Shown: in pieces, positions 26,938 to 37,796 of the stretch
How the letters are laid out: the number at the start of each line of letters is the position of its first letter
How positions within the stretch are numbered: the stretch's first letter is position 1
Origin: Pseudomonadota bacterium
Lineage (GTDB): Bacteria; Myxococcota_A; Polyangia; Haliangiales; Haliangiaceae
Assembly (NCBI GenBank): GCA_022360315.1
Contig: JAKSDA010000436.1
Location: 1 to 64,000, forward strand
Direction: 5' to 3'
DNA: 64,000 bases
Made by a program: the position numbers and the translations under genes
The notes under the pieces: generated by a model
The model's database searches: none
The model's input: only the letters and a program-made list of their open reading frames with translations
What the model was told of the DNA's origin: nothing

Positions 26938-28206
26938 ATGAGCGCCCTTGTCACTGTTGTGGTCATGACTTTGCTGGTGTCTGGGATGTGCTCTCTGTTT
27001 GAAGCGACGCTGTACTCGACGCGGGTGGCCGCGCTCGAGGCAGCCAGAGAACACGGGCGGTTTGCGGCGAGTGCGGCGAGGTTTCTCCGCCTCAAGCGCG
27101 AGATCGCCGTCCCGACCTCGGCCATTCTCATCCTCAATACGGTCGCCAATACTGCTGGCGCTACCATAGCCGGAATGCTGGCCGCAGAAATGCTCGGACC
27201 CGACCTCATCCCCGGGTTTTCGGCATTCTTGACCGTATCGATCCTGTTTCTCTCCGAGATCTTGCCCAAGACCTACGGCGCCACGCATTGGCGCGGGCTG
27301 TGGCCTCTCATCGTGTGGCCGCTGCTCGGCATGGCCAAGATCTTGTGGCCTCTCATTCGCATCACACAGTGGTTTTCCGAGCTGTTTACCCGCCGTCATA
27401 CCTATGATGCGACCACAGAAGACGAGATCGTGGCCATGATCCGGCTGGGCGCAAACGCCGGAGAGCTCAATCGAACCGAGTATCAGCTGCTCACATCGGT
27501 ATTTCGCTTCGACGAGCTCCAGGTCCGCGAAGTGATGACACCCCGTGTCGACGTGGTGTATCTGGACGTGTCCTGGTCGCTGGAACGATGGATCGACGTG
27601 ATCCGGACGACCCATCACACGCGATACCCTCTGTGCAAGGGCTCGCTCGACCAGCTGATCGGCTTTGTTCATATCAAAGACCTGGTCGGGCTGAACTCCA
27701 ACGAGCCATTTGACCACGATGCGGTGACCCGCCCATTGCGCCGAGTGCCCGAGACCATGCGACTGCGCCGCTTGCTGCGCGATATGCAGGGAGCGCAGCC
27801 ACACCTCGCCGCGGTCCTGGACGAACACGGCACCACAGTCGGCGTGATCACGCTCGAAAACGTGCTCGAACAGATTGTCGGCGAGGTTCAGGATGAGTTC
27901 GACCACGAGGAGGCCGAGATCACATCCGAAGGCGACGGGATCTATCTGGTGAGCGGCCATATACCGGTAGTCCGGCTCAACACCGAACTCGACCTGGCCC
28001 TGCACGACCCCGATGCCGATACGCTTTCGGGCCTACTGGTCGCCCGGCTCGGCCGTCTGCTCGAGCCCGGGGACGTGGTCGAGGTCGACCGGCTGCGTGC
28101 CGAGGTTCTCGAGGTACGCGGTCACCGCGCGTCCCGCGTTCGACTGATCGTGAAGCAGCCATCGCCACCTCGACCCGGCTCGCAGTCCGACCCGGACGAA
28201 TCCTGA
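26938..28206 (+). CDS. CNNM/CorC (HlyC) family membrane protein with CBS pair
   Basis: 422 residues. A DUF21/CNNM membrane domain has helices near 4-24, 60-80, 88-108 and 118-140, including the conserved LSEILPKTYGATH segment. A tandem CBS domain follows (VMTPRVDVVYLDVSWS; LAAVLDEHGTTVGVITLENV), then a C-terminal CorC-HlyC domain (VSGHIPVVRLNTEL). Members take part in divalent cation export or Mg/Co homeostasis. The ATG at 26938 (MSALVTVVV) is preferred over the ORF start at 26890 because the extra residues lack family similarity. Confidence 0.9.
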   Translation: MSALVTVVVMTLLVSGMCSLFEATLYSTRVAALEAAREHGRFAASAARFLRLKREIAVPTSAILILNTVANTAGATIAGMLAAEMLGPDLIPGFSAFLTVSILFLSEILPKTYGATHWRGLWPLIVWPLLGMAKILWPLIRITQWFSELFTRRHTYDATTEDEIVAMIRLGANAGELNRTEYQLLTSVFRFDELQVREVMTPRVDVVYLDVSWSLERWIDVIRTTHHTRYPLCKGSLDQLIGFVHIKDLVGLNSNEPFDHDAVTRPLRRVPETMRLRRLLRDMQGAQPHLAAVLDEHGTTVGVITLENVLEQIVGEVQDEFDHEEAEITSEGDGIYLVSGHIPVVRLNTELDLALHDPDADTLSGLLVARLGRLLEPGDVVEVDRLRAEVLEVRGHRASRVRLIVKQPSPPRPGSQSDPDES

Positions 28207-28251
28207 CCGATCGAGTGCGCCGGCAGGCCACAGCCGCTCTCCACAGCCCGG

Positions 28252-29145
28252 TCAGGCAGATGCAGAGGAGTTGTCGTTGACCGCAGCCAGAAGGTGCTCG
28301 GCACGTGACGGCATCAGGCTGCCGTCGTCGGTTTTTCGACCCAGATAGTGCGGCAAATGGTTGGGTACGTAGTCGTGGCGCAACCAGGCGCGAAACTCCG
28401 CCAGAGCTGCGATAGGATAGATCCACACATCAACCCGATCGGGCCCGGCCACACTGGCCGGAAACCGATGCGGGTGTTTTCGGCGCGCACTGTACGTCGC
28501 ATCGAGACCATTGTCGGTCCAGTATTTGCCCCACCGCAGACCAACGCTGATATCCGGAGCAGCACTCACTCCAACCGTCATGCCAACCTGAATAGTCGCA
28601 ACCAAAAGCTGCGTGATCTCGCGGTATACGCTGAAATGGTCCGACGGAATCGGGTTGAGCAACATGCGATCGTGAAGATACTGCCAAGAGTCAGAAAATA
28701 AGCTGTAATCATCGCAGCCAACACGAGAATAGATAAAGTGCCGGAGTGATTGCCGGGCCAAAAGCCGAAATGATTGCTGGGCAATGTGGGCAGTCCGACC
28801 ACCGGCCTCGAACGCAAAATACTCGAGGATTGCCATACATACACCGTCCGGATAGACCCGCGTACGCTCGCCCCGTATGAGCACATCGCGGTACAGGATA
28901 TCCTCGCGGTGGCCGTACGCCGCCGCGAGAACGGCGATCCGGCGCGACCGCGAATTCTCGCTCCCGCCCGCACTGTCCCCGGTAAGACGGCGGATGGTAC
29001 GCATGTTCTGGCCGCTCGCACGGGCCAAACCGCGCTCCGTGAGATACGGCATGCCGTCGCCCAATACCCCGATTTCAATGCCGTCTACGTCGGCATGGGC
29101 GATCGCCAGGTCAAATTGCAGTGGAGTCAATACGTCTGATTTCAT
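28252..29145 (-). CDS. BstA-like / KilA-N-type phage-associated protein (candidate)
   Basis: 297 residues, no membrane segment. The N-terminal half reads VDGIEIGVLGDGMPYLTERG, then an RTIRRLTGD region, VYPDGVCMAILEYFAFEAGG and RLLARQSLRHFIYSRVGCDD. The C-terminal half has SDHFSVYREITQLLVATIQV, PDISVGLRWGKYW and EFRAWLRHDYVPNHLPHYL. This sequence pattern recalls the BstA abortive-infection proteins of Salmonella prophages and their relatives. That is from memory of the motif layout and needs a profile search. The ATG at 29145 follows AGGAAG; a 69-codon upstream extension looks non-coding. No prophage genes surround it. Confidence 0.5.
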   Translation of the reverse strand: MKSDVLTPLQFDLAIAHADVDGIEIGVLGDGMPYLTERGLARASGQNMRTIRRLTGDSAGGSENSRSRRIAVLAAAYGHREDILYRDVLIRGERTRVYPDGVCMAILEYFAFEAGGRTAHIAQQSFRLLARQSLRHFIYSRVGCDDYSLFSDSWQYLHDRMLLNPIPSDHFSVYREITQLLVATIQVGMTVGVSAAPDISVGLRWGKYWTDNGLDATYSARRKHPHRFPASVAGPDRVDVWIYPIAALAEFRAWLRHDYVPNHLPHYLGRKTDDGSLMPSRAEHLLAAVNDNSSASA

Positions 29146-29375
29146 AAACTTCCTGATTTGGCAGTGATATATCGAAATCCCAGCAGCGCACGAATCCGGA
29201 CGAGAGGCCGGATCGAACGTCAGCTCGATAAAAATGTGCTGATAATGCCCACACCAACGTCTGACTGCCTCGTGCAGTCTGATGAATGATGAAGAACCAC
29301 GCGAGCGAATCGAAATAAGGCGAGCGAATGAGATGGGACGTAGCCCTCCCATCAGCTGCCTTCGATCAGAACAGA

Positions 29376-29430
29376 GCTACCCGGGCGCACCGTATGTAGT
29401 CCACTCCGCATTTCGGGCCTGGACGTCCGG
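29376..29430 (+). repeat. Interspersed element, degraded copy H
   Basis: GCTACCCGGGCG at the left and CACTCCGCATTTCGGGCC followed by TGGACGTCCGG at the right align with the ends and core of the dispersed element, though the middle is diverged. Confidence 0.4.
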
Positions 29431-29509
29431 ACGACCTTCCTGATCTGCGTCCTACATTGCGGCCCCCGAGCTTGATATTTATATTATCATACCTGGCTTT
29501 TTGTTCAGC

Positions 29510-29537
29510 TAAAAAAGCCCCTTTGAAGGGTTTTTTT
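29510..29537 (+). terminator. Intrinsic terminator, possibly bidirectional
   Basis: A run of six A, then GCCCCTTTGAAGGG, then eight T. The CCCTT/AAGGG stem is short, but the A and T runs extend the pairing in either direction. It lies between divergent genes, so it probably ends a short transcript rather than either gene. Confidence 0.55.
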
Positions 29538-29610
29538 TGCCTCGAGGCGAATATAAAAAACATAATAATTGAAGCATGTTAAAGCAATGAATACCAGCCC
29601 CCCAGGAGCC

Positions 29611-29642
29611 GCCTGGAAGTCCCCGTCAGGGGCCTTCCAGGC
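29611..29642. other. Strong 14-bp-stem hairpin
   Basis: GCCTGGAAG and CTTCCAGGC arms enclose CCCC-GTCA-GGGG, giving a 14-bp stem with one internal mismatch and a GTCA tetraloop. No T run follows on either side, so it is not a typical terminator. It would lie in the 5' leader of the response regulator gene at 29733. Confidence 0.55.
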
Positions 29643-29732
29643 TATCGTGGGTCGGCAATCGCGCTCCCTGATGAACGAGTCGTGTCGAGTCGAATGCCGC
29701 ATCGATCGAGCCATATGGTATGAAGAGTACCG

Positions 29733-30275
29733 GTGCCGCAATGTCCGTCTATCTTGCTTGCTGATGACGACGAAGTATTCCGCCGTCGGCTGGCCCGTGC
29801 ATTCGAGGAGCGGGGCTACGACGTGCGCACTGCTGGCAGTTATGATGAAGCTGTCGCCTCGGCGGGTCGAGACTCGCCCGAGTATGCGGTGGTGGATCTG
29901 CGAATGCCGGGGCGATCGGGGCTGGAATTGGTCTGCGCACTCAAAGAGATCGACCCGGCGACCAAGACACTCGTACTCACCGGCTATGGCAGTATTGCCA
30001 ACGCCATCGATGCAATCCGTCTGGGGGCGACGTATTACCTGCCCAAGCCCGCCGATGCCGACGATATTGTCACGGCGTTCGCACGCGGCGAGGCACCGCC
30101 GCTCAATCCACCCGACTCCGAGTATCGGGCTCCTTCACTCGCCCGCGCCGAGTGGGAGCACATAAACCGGGTGCTGTCGGACTGCGGTGGCAATATTTCC
30201 GAAGCCGCGCGGCGGCTTGGCATCCACCGCCGCTCGCTGCAGCGCAAACTGCAAAAGTATCCACCCAACCGATGA
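29733..30275 (+). CDS. Response regulator with Fis-type HTH (PrrA/ActR/RegA-like)
   Basis: 180 residues from a GTG. The receiver domain spans 1-118, with acidic residues LLADDDE at 8-14, the phospho-acceptor Asp55 in YAVVDLRMPG, Thr in VLTGYG near 82 and Lys in YLPKP near 105. A short linker leads to a Fis-like helix-turn-helix (VLSDCGGNISEAARRLGIHR, then SLQRKLQKY) at 145-177. This is the layout of the redox-responsive RegA/PrrA group. No histidine kinase is adjacent; the nearest is the TPR kinase at 32118. Confidence 0.92.
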   Translation: MPQCPSILLADDDEVFRRRLARAFEERGYDVRTAGSYDEAVASAGRDSPEYAVVDLRMPGRSGLELVCALKEIDPATKTLVLTGYGSIANAIDAIRLGATYYLPKPADADDIVTAFARGEAPPLNPPDSEYRAPSLARAEWEHINRVLSDCGGNISEAARRLGIHRRSLQRKLQKYPPNR

Positions 30276-30485
30276 TTGTGTGACCCGAACTTTACTGTGC
30301 GGGTGTTGGTCGGGTGAGTACGAGTCTGTTCAATGGTCCGATCGCACTTTTTAACTATACAGGATTATTATACAAAGAATTCGCCTTCGGCAATTTTACG
30401 CATTGCATCAAAGTATTTCTATCGCATAATGTGTGCGCCTTTGTATGACCCCGAGCAGAACTCGGCAAACAGAATGGGAGCCGCT

Positions 30486-31145
30486 ATGCAGGGTTATCGC
30501 TATGACTCCACATACGAAGAGCTGGCAGTGCTCAACGACGGAACCATGGTGCGTCTCCGTCTTGTTCGGCCTTCCGACGCCGATTTACTAGTCGAGGGAT
30601 TCGAGCACCTTTCGGAAGAATCGCGGCAGCAGCGCTTTCTGTCTGCCAAGTCCCGCCTGACTCCAAAAGAGATTAAATACTTGACTCATGTCGATGGCGA
30701 GCATCACCTCGCGATTGCAGCGCTGACGCGCAACGGCGAGCACGGGCTGGGGGTGGCGCGGTTTATCCGGCTGGACGAACCTCCGGACACGGCTGATGTC
30801 GCGATCACCGTGATCGACGAGGCCCAGCACAAGGGGCTTGGCTATCTGCTGCTCATGCGGCTCTTCGAGGCCGGACGAGAGCGCAATGTGGCCGCGTTTC
30901 ATTTCGATGTAATGGCCGACAACCGGCCTATGCTCGCACTGCTCCACAGCCTCGCGCCCGGAGTTACCGAGCACATCACGTCGGGGATCGCGACCATCGA
31001 GATTCCTCTGGACCGGGTGGCTCGGCTTGACCGGGTCGCCCAGCATGGAGCTTCCACGGCTGCGTACAATCGTATGGCAAGAGGGAGAATGACCATGCAA
31101 TCCATGAGAACTAGGCCATTTTTACGTCATGCGTCGCAAAACTGA
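30486..31145 (+). CDS. GNAT N-acetyltransferase
   Basis: 219 residues. The GNAT core spans about 15-160: VRLRLVRPSDADLLVEGFEH (beta1-alpha1), LSEESRQQRFLS, VARFIRLDEPPDTADVAITV (beta4) and the acetyl-CoA-binding IDEAQHKGLGYLLLMRLFEA (Q/RxxGxG/A) near 115. The C-terminal 50 residues are Arg-rich and unlike the family. The ATG at 30486 is selected for the GGGAG five bases upstream; the frame itself opens at 30333. This protein resembles the acetyltransferase modules of bacterial Pat-type enzymes, but no other domain is attached. The substrate is unknown. Confidence 0.82.
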   Translation: MQGYRYDSTYEELAVLNDGTMVRLRLVRPSDADLLVEGFEHLSEESRQQRFLSAKSRLTPKEIKYLTHVDGEHHLAIAALTRNGEHGLGVARFIRLDEPPDTADVAITVIDEAQHKGLGYLLLMRLFEAGRERNVAAFHFDVMADNRPMLALLHSLAPGVTEHITSGIATIEIPLDRVARLDRVAQHGASTAAYNRMARGRMTMQSMRTRPFLRHASQN

Positions 31146-31326
31146 TCCGTCCGAATGTCGGATCGTTCTCACTGCAGGCCCAGGGGGTGGGAAAACCACT
31201 GCGGCCGATTTGTTTCGCCGCGAACTCGGTGAGCGTGTCGGCATCGAGATTGAGGGCGGCAATCCCACCCGCATTGAGGGATTGCAGGAGGCGGTCAAGA
31301 TCGATCGCAAACTGCGAGCGCTGTAG
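31129..31326 (+). pseudogene. AAA_28-type NTPase remnant with internal deletion
   Basis: A 65-residue frame. The P-loop part (CRIVLTAGPGGGKTTAADLF and RRELGERV) runs straight into IEGGNPTRIEGLQEAVKIDR and a stop. In complete AAA_28-type ATPases these two motifs are separated by roughly 100 residues holding the Walker B and sensor elements, and a further C-terminal region follows. The gene therefore appears to have lost its centre in frame and its C-terminus. It overlaps the end of the GNAT gene by 17 bp. Confidence 0.6.
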
Positions 31327-31386
31327 TCGGGAAGATCCGGCCGGGCTGTGGCGTATAATGGAAGCCACTCCACGAAGTGACCAGCC

Positions 31387-32031
31387 ATGGCCGACGAACC
31401 GAGAAATCTGCCAGACGATCCAAGCGAAGAAGAGATCCTCGCGGCTCTGGAAGCAGAGGACAGCTCCAGTCTGAGCGAGGATATCGCAAAAAAATGGGAT
31501 CCCAGGCGCCTCTTGCGCATGGTCGCCAAGCGTGCCGGCAAGGGCGAACGGCTCGACGAGTCGACACGGCGTCGCTACGAGCAAAAGCTGGGTGCCGACC
31601 TCAGCGGTGTTCGTCTCTATACTGGTGAGTTTGCTGAAGAAGTCACCAAAGCGCACCGTGCCGAGGCGCTGACGATCGGGTCGACGGGGATGGTTCTCAT
31701 GGGCGGATTGCCCGAGAGGTCGATGGCCTCGACGTCGGGCCGCGCGCTTCTGGCCCACGAACTCACCCATGTCGCCCAGGCCCAACGCGGTGTACATCGC
31801 CGGGCCACCTTTGGCGAGGCCACGCCGTTTGCCGAGGAGCACGAAGCTGAAGCTGAAGCGGCCGAGGCCGATGAGATGGCCGAGGCGTCGGCCGAGGCAG
31901 GTGAGAAAGAGAGTCAGGACGACAAGGACAACAAGCTCTTCGAACTGGTCAAACGCCGAGTCCTCGACATGTTTCTGGAAGAAGAACGGCTCTACACCAT
32001 GCGCAACGGGCCGGATCGCTGGCGACCATGA
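31387..32031 (+). CDS. DUF4157 (eCIS core-domain) protein with HELTH motif
   Basis: 214 residues. The N-terminal 70 residues are acidic and helical. A DUF4157 domain follows, LGADLSGVRLYTGEFAEEVT with a putative zinc-metallopeptidase helix ALLAHELTHVAQAQRGVHR near 120-138, and then an Ala/Glu-rich tail. DUF4157 proteins are commonly found as toxin/cargo leader domains in extracellular contractile injection systems. No tube or sheath genes are seen here, and the related ATPases lie 20 kb away. The HELTH helix may be catalytic or structural. Soluble, no signal peptide. Confidence 0.88.
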   Translation: MADEPRNLPDDPSEEEILAALEAEDSSSLSEDIAKKWDPRRLLRMVAKRAGKGERLDESTRRRYEQKLGADLSGVRLYTGEFAEEVTKAHRAEALTIGSTGMVLMGGLPERSMASTSGRALLAHELTHVAQAQRGVHRRATFGEATPFAEEHEAEAEAAEADEMAEASAEAGEKESQDDKDNKLFELVKRRVLDMFLEEERLYTMRNGPDRWRP

Positions 32032-32034
32032 CCG

Positions 32035-32083
32035 AGTAGCCCGGGCGGCAGCGCGTCCCGACCCGCCGGGCGGCCGGGTATTC
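32035..32083 (-). repeat. Interspersed element, probable internally deleted copy I
   Basis: Read on the minus strand, GAATACCCGGCCGCCCGGC matches the left end of copy E (48218), and the far end reads GCCCGGGCTACTC, like the right end of the element. The core between them is missing. It lies between the DUF4157 and histidine-kinase genes. Confidence 0.4.
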
Positions 32084-32117
32084 GATCGTCCAAAATTGTG
32101 ATAGACCGACCGGCAGG

Positions 32118-34100
32118 ATGAGTTCTGTTGCCAATTTGGTCGAGTTGGGTAGCCGTTATGCTGCACTGGGTCTTCCCGCGGCAGCGCGCGGCGCGTTTGT
32201 CCGCGCGCTGCACGCCTCGGCGGAGCACGATTCGACTGCAGCACGCCACCTGGCCGAGTTGGCCCTGACGGTCGGAGACCATGCGAGTGCGCGCGAATAC
32301 GCACGCGAAGTCGTCAGGCGTGAGTCCGGTCCAGACGCGCGCGTCTTGCTGGGCCGTACTCAACTTGCGGCCGGCGAACTCGCAGCTGCGCGCATGTCGT
32401 TTTCCGCGGCGCTGGCCGCTGCCTCGGCCAGTCCACTCTGTCAGGCCCAGGCCTACCTCGGGGTTGCCACAGCCGCGTTCGCCGATGGCGACCGGGCCGG
32501 CGGCGCGGCCAATATCATGGCCGCGATCGACGCGTTTTGCGAGTTTGCCGCTGCTGAAGGCCGGCGTGTAGAACAGATCGACGCCCAGCTAGCTCTGGCC
32601 GAAGAACTGTTTGCCCGCGCCGCCGAAGTCGAACGCGTCGGCGACGCACTCGAACGCATCCGCGAACTGGTCGCCCGGCCCACCACGCCGGTATTCTTGC
32701 TCAGCGGATTGCTTCTGGCAGCCAAGCAGCGACACAGCGGTGATGTCACCGACGCCGAGATCGAACAGGCGTTTGTCGAGGAATTGAAGCGTCGGCCCGA
32801 TTCGCGGGCAACCCGGCTGCGAATCATCGAACGACAGCTCAGGCGGCGACATCGCGACGCCAGCGCCCGCCGGGAGGCGATCGAGTCGCTCGAAGACCTG
32901 GCCAGGCAGATGTCACGGGCAGCCGAATCGGGTGACGCGGCACCCTCGCTGGCCGAGAACGTCGAACTCGCCGCAGTTTATTTTCTGCTGGCCTCGGCAT
33001 ACGAGGATGATCCGGCAACGGTCGGCAAGGCCGAGGAATGCTATCGCAAAGGGCTTGCCCTGCGGCCCGGCCATGCGGCCGCGGCCAATCGACTGGCCCT
33101 GCTCACTCTGGCCCGGGGCGATAACGAGGCCGCTCTGGCCGAGATCGAGCGCGCTCTGCGTATCGACGCGGGATACGGTCTGGCCTGGCGCAACGCAGCT
33201 CGCGTTCTGGACGCGTCGAGCCCGGGGCCCGGTTTGCCCGAACTGGTCGAGCGACTGCTCGATGCGGCCAATCCAGGAGCCGGAACAGCTGCCGGCGGAG
33301 CTGCGCCAAGACTGGTCACCGCCACCGCCGAGGTCGCCCGTGGCGATGTACTGGCCGGGATGTACACCCGTGGCCATCGGCTCAAAAACGTTCTGGGCAT
33401 CATTGGATCGCGCACCCGATCGGCGCGCAAGCTGGCCGAAGGGGCCGATAGCCGGCCCGAAGACCTCGCCGAACGGCTGGGCGACCTCGAGCGCGAAGTA
33501 ACCTCGCTGTACGACGAATGGTCGACATATCTCCGCGTTGTACAGGATTCAGGACAGACATCCAGGCCAGTCGTCGAGGTCGTATCCACCCAGGCACTGG
33601 TCAACGAAGTCGTGGAAGCAGCATCGGCAGCTAGTTCCGTGCCGGTACAGCTATCCATCCACGGACCGCTGCCCAACCTGCGCGGCGACCGGATGCTGCT
33701 TCGCGAAGCATTGCTCAATATCGTGTCCAATGCGGCCGACGCATGCGCTCAGATCGACGAAGAAACCGGAGCTGCCCGGGGTAGCCGAGTCGAGGTTTCG
33801 GTCCGGGCAGTGTCATCAAGCGGTGCGCCAATCATCGAAATCCAGGTCGCCGATGACGGTCCGGGCATCTCGCGGGCTGATCTGGCCCGGGTGTTCGTGC
33901 CGGGATTCACCACCAAGGCAACTGGCTCTGGTGTGGGTCTGAGCATTGCCGAGCGCGCGGTAACCGCACACCACGGCCGTATCGTGGTCGACAGCGAAGT
34001 GGATAAGGGCACCAGAGTCATCGTGATCCTGCCGACCGATCTGGCCGGCTTTGCCACACTGGCGACCTTTCGAGGACCGGCCGACCCCGAACTGGACTGA
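32118..34100 (+). CDS. TPR-containing sensor histidine kinase
   Basis: 660 residues, soluble (no membrane segment). Residues 1-390 are helical TPR-like repeats (AARGAFVRALHASAEHDS; GELAAARMSFSAALAAASAS; VGKAEECYRKGLALRPGHAA). A dimerisation helix pair containing TRGHRLKNVLGIIGSRTRSA near 420 supplies the likely phospho-acceptor His. The HATPase domain has EALLNIVSNAADA (N box), VADDGPGISRADL (G1) and TTKATGSGVGLSIAERAVTA (G2). It would sense through TPR-mediated protein contacts. No partner receiver is directly adjacent. Confidence 0.88.
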   Translation: MSSVANLVELGSRYAALGLPAAARGAFVRALHASAEHDSTAARHLAELALTVGDHASAREYAREVVRRESGPDARVLLGRTQLAAGELAAARMSFSAALAAASASPLCQAQAYLGVATAAFADGDRAGGAANIMAAIDAFCEFAAAEGRRVEQIDAQLALAEELFARAAEVERVGDALERIRELVARPTTPVFLLSGLLLAAKQRHSGDVTDAEIEQAFVEELKRRPDSRATRLRIIERQLRRRHRDASARREAIESLEDLARQMSRAAESGDAAPSLAENVELAAVYFLLASAYEDDPATVGKAEECYRKGLALRPGHAAAANRLALLTLARGDNEAALAEIERALRIDAGYGLAWRNAARVLDASSPGPGLPELVERLLDAANPGAGTAAGGAAPRLVTATAEVARGDVLAGMYTRGHRLKNVLGIIGSRTRSARKLAEGADSRPEDLAERLGDLEREVTSLYDEWSTYLRVVQDSGQTSRPVVEVVSTQALVNEVVEAASAASSVPVQLSIHGPLPNLRGDRMLLREALLNIVSNAADACAQIDEETGAARGSRVEVSVRAVSSSGAPIIEIQVADDGPGISRADLARVFVPGFTTKATGSGVGLSIAERAVTAHHGRIVVDSEVDKGTRVIVILPTDLAGFATLATFRGPADPELD

Positions 34101-34421
34101 ACTGGCCTTCGGGCGGCAACGCCGACCCTCGCCCCCTGTGGATAACGCGTCGCGTCATCGGGGTACGGTCGGGGTGTACATGCTGCACGCGATGCTGGCG
34201 CAAAATGGGAAACACCATGTTCGTGCCGACGAGCGGGCAAAAAACCGACTCTCTCGTTCGATTGTTCCGAGCGAAACTGTCGAGACTGTGAAGGTGTTGC
34301 CGCGAAAGCTCTGTCGCGTGCATCGACGGCCCCATCCTCGCCGTGGTACGGTTTCTTGTTAGAACAACTATCGTCAATGTCTGCTCTACGTGAACATTGA
34401 TCACGTCAAGAGGTTTTATTC
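34101..34421. other. Promoter region upstream of prkA block
   Basis: A 321-bp gap before the prkA operon. It holds no supported gene. The sequence becomes AT-rich toward 34360-34420, fitting a promoter, but no confident sigma-54 or sigma-70 element was identified. Confidence 0.4.
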
Positions 34422-36464
<2,043 letters not shown>

Positions 36465-36469
36465 CCGCC

Positions 36470-36685
36470 GTGGATCCCCGAGGTGTCGGTTCTATCTCGG
36501 TTGCGCTGAACAATACCGCCGGTCAGCTCCTGGCCAAGCTGTGCGTCGAACTCGACACCGATGACCCTGCCGGCGTGCTATCGCGCGCCCTCGGCCTGCT
36601 CGAAATGTCGCTGCGCGCCAGAAAGCGGGGCGAGAGGCTGTGTTTCATCAACCAGCGCGGCGAGATTTCAGACGTGGTGTTCTGA
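36470..36685 (+). CDS. Small RHH-like protein between prkA and yeaH
   Basis: 71 residues from a GTG, with AAGGAG about eight bases upstream. The sequence ISVALNNTAGQLLAKLCVEL, DTDDPAGVLSRALGLLEMSL and FINQRGEISDVVF has the beta-helix-helix look of ribbon-helix-helix proteins (CopG/ParD type), with a basic RARKRGERL stretch before the last strand. It lies five bases after the prkA stop, and its own stop is one base before the yeaH ATG, so it is co-translated with the operon. I do not know of such a gene in the standard prkA-yeaH-spoVR set. Confidence 0.7.
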   Translation: MDPRGVGSISVALNNTAGQLLAKLCVELDTDDPAGVLSRALGLLEMSLRARKRGERLCFINQRGEISDVVF

Positions 36686-36686
36686 T

Positions 36687-37793
<1,107 letters not shown>

Positions 37794-37796
37794 CCG

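Larger units (their letters stand above)
29146..29732. other. Long AT-rich intergenic region with terminator and hairpin
   Basis: 587 bp between divergent genes. It contains a degraded copy of the dispersed element (29376-29430), a terminator-like hairpin with a T8 run (29510-29537) and a 14-bp-stem hairpin (29611-29642). Two terminator-class structures between genes that point away from each other suggest that a small transcript of its own starts and ends here. I see no protein-coding frame with support. Confidence 0.5.

Noticed and set aside
29281..29352. 69-codon upstream extension of the BstA-like gene
   Set aside because: A better ribosome site precedes ATG 29145 and the extension is Arg/Ser-rich like shadow sequence.
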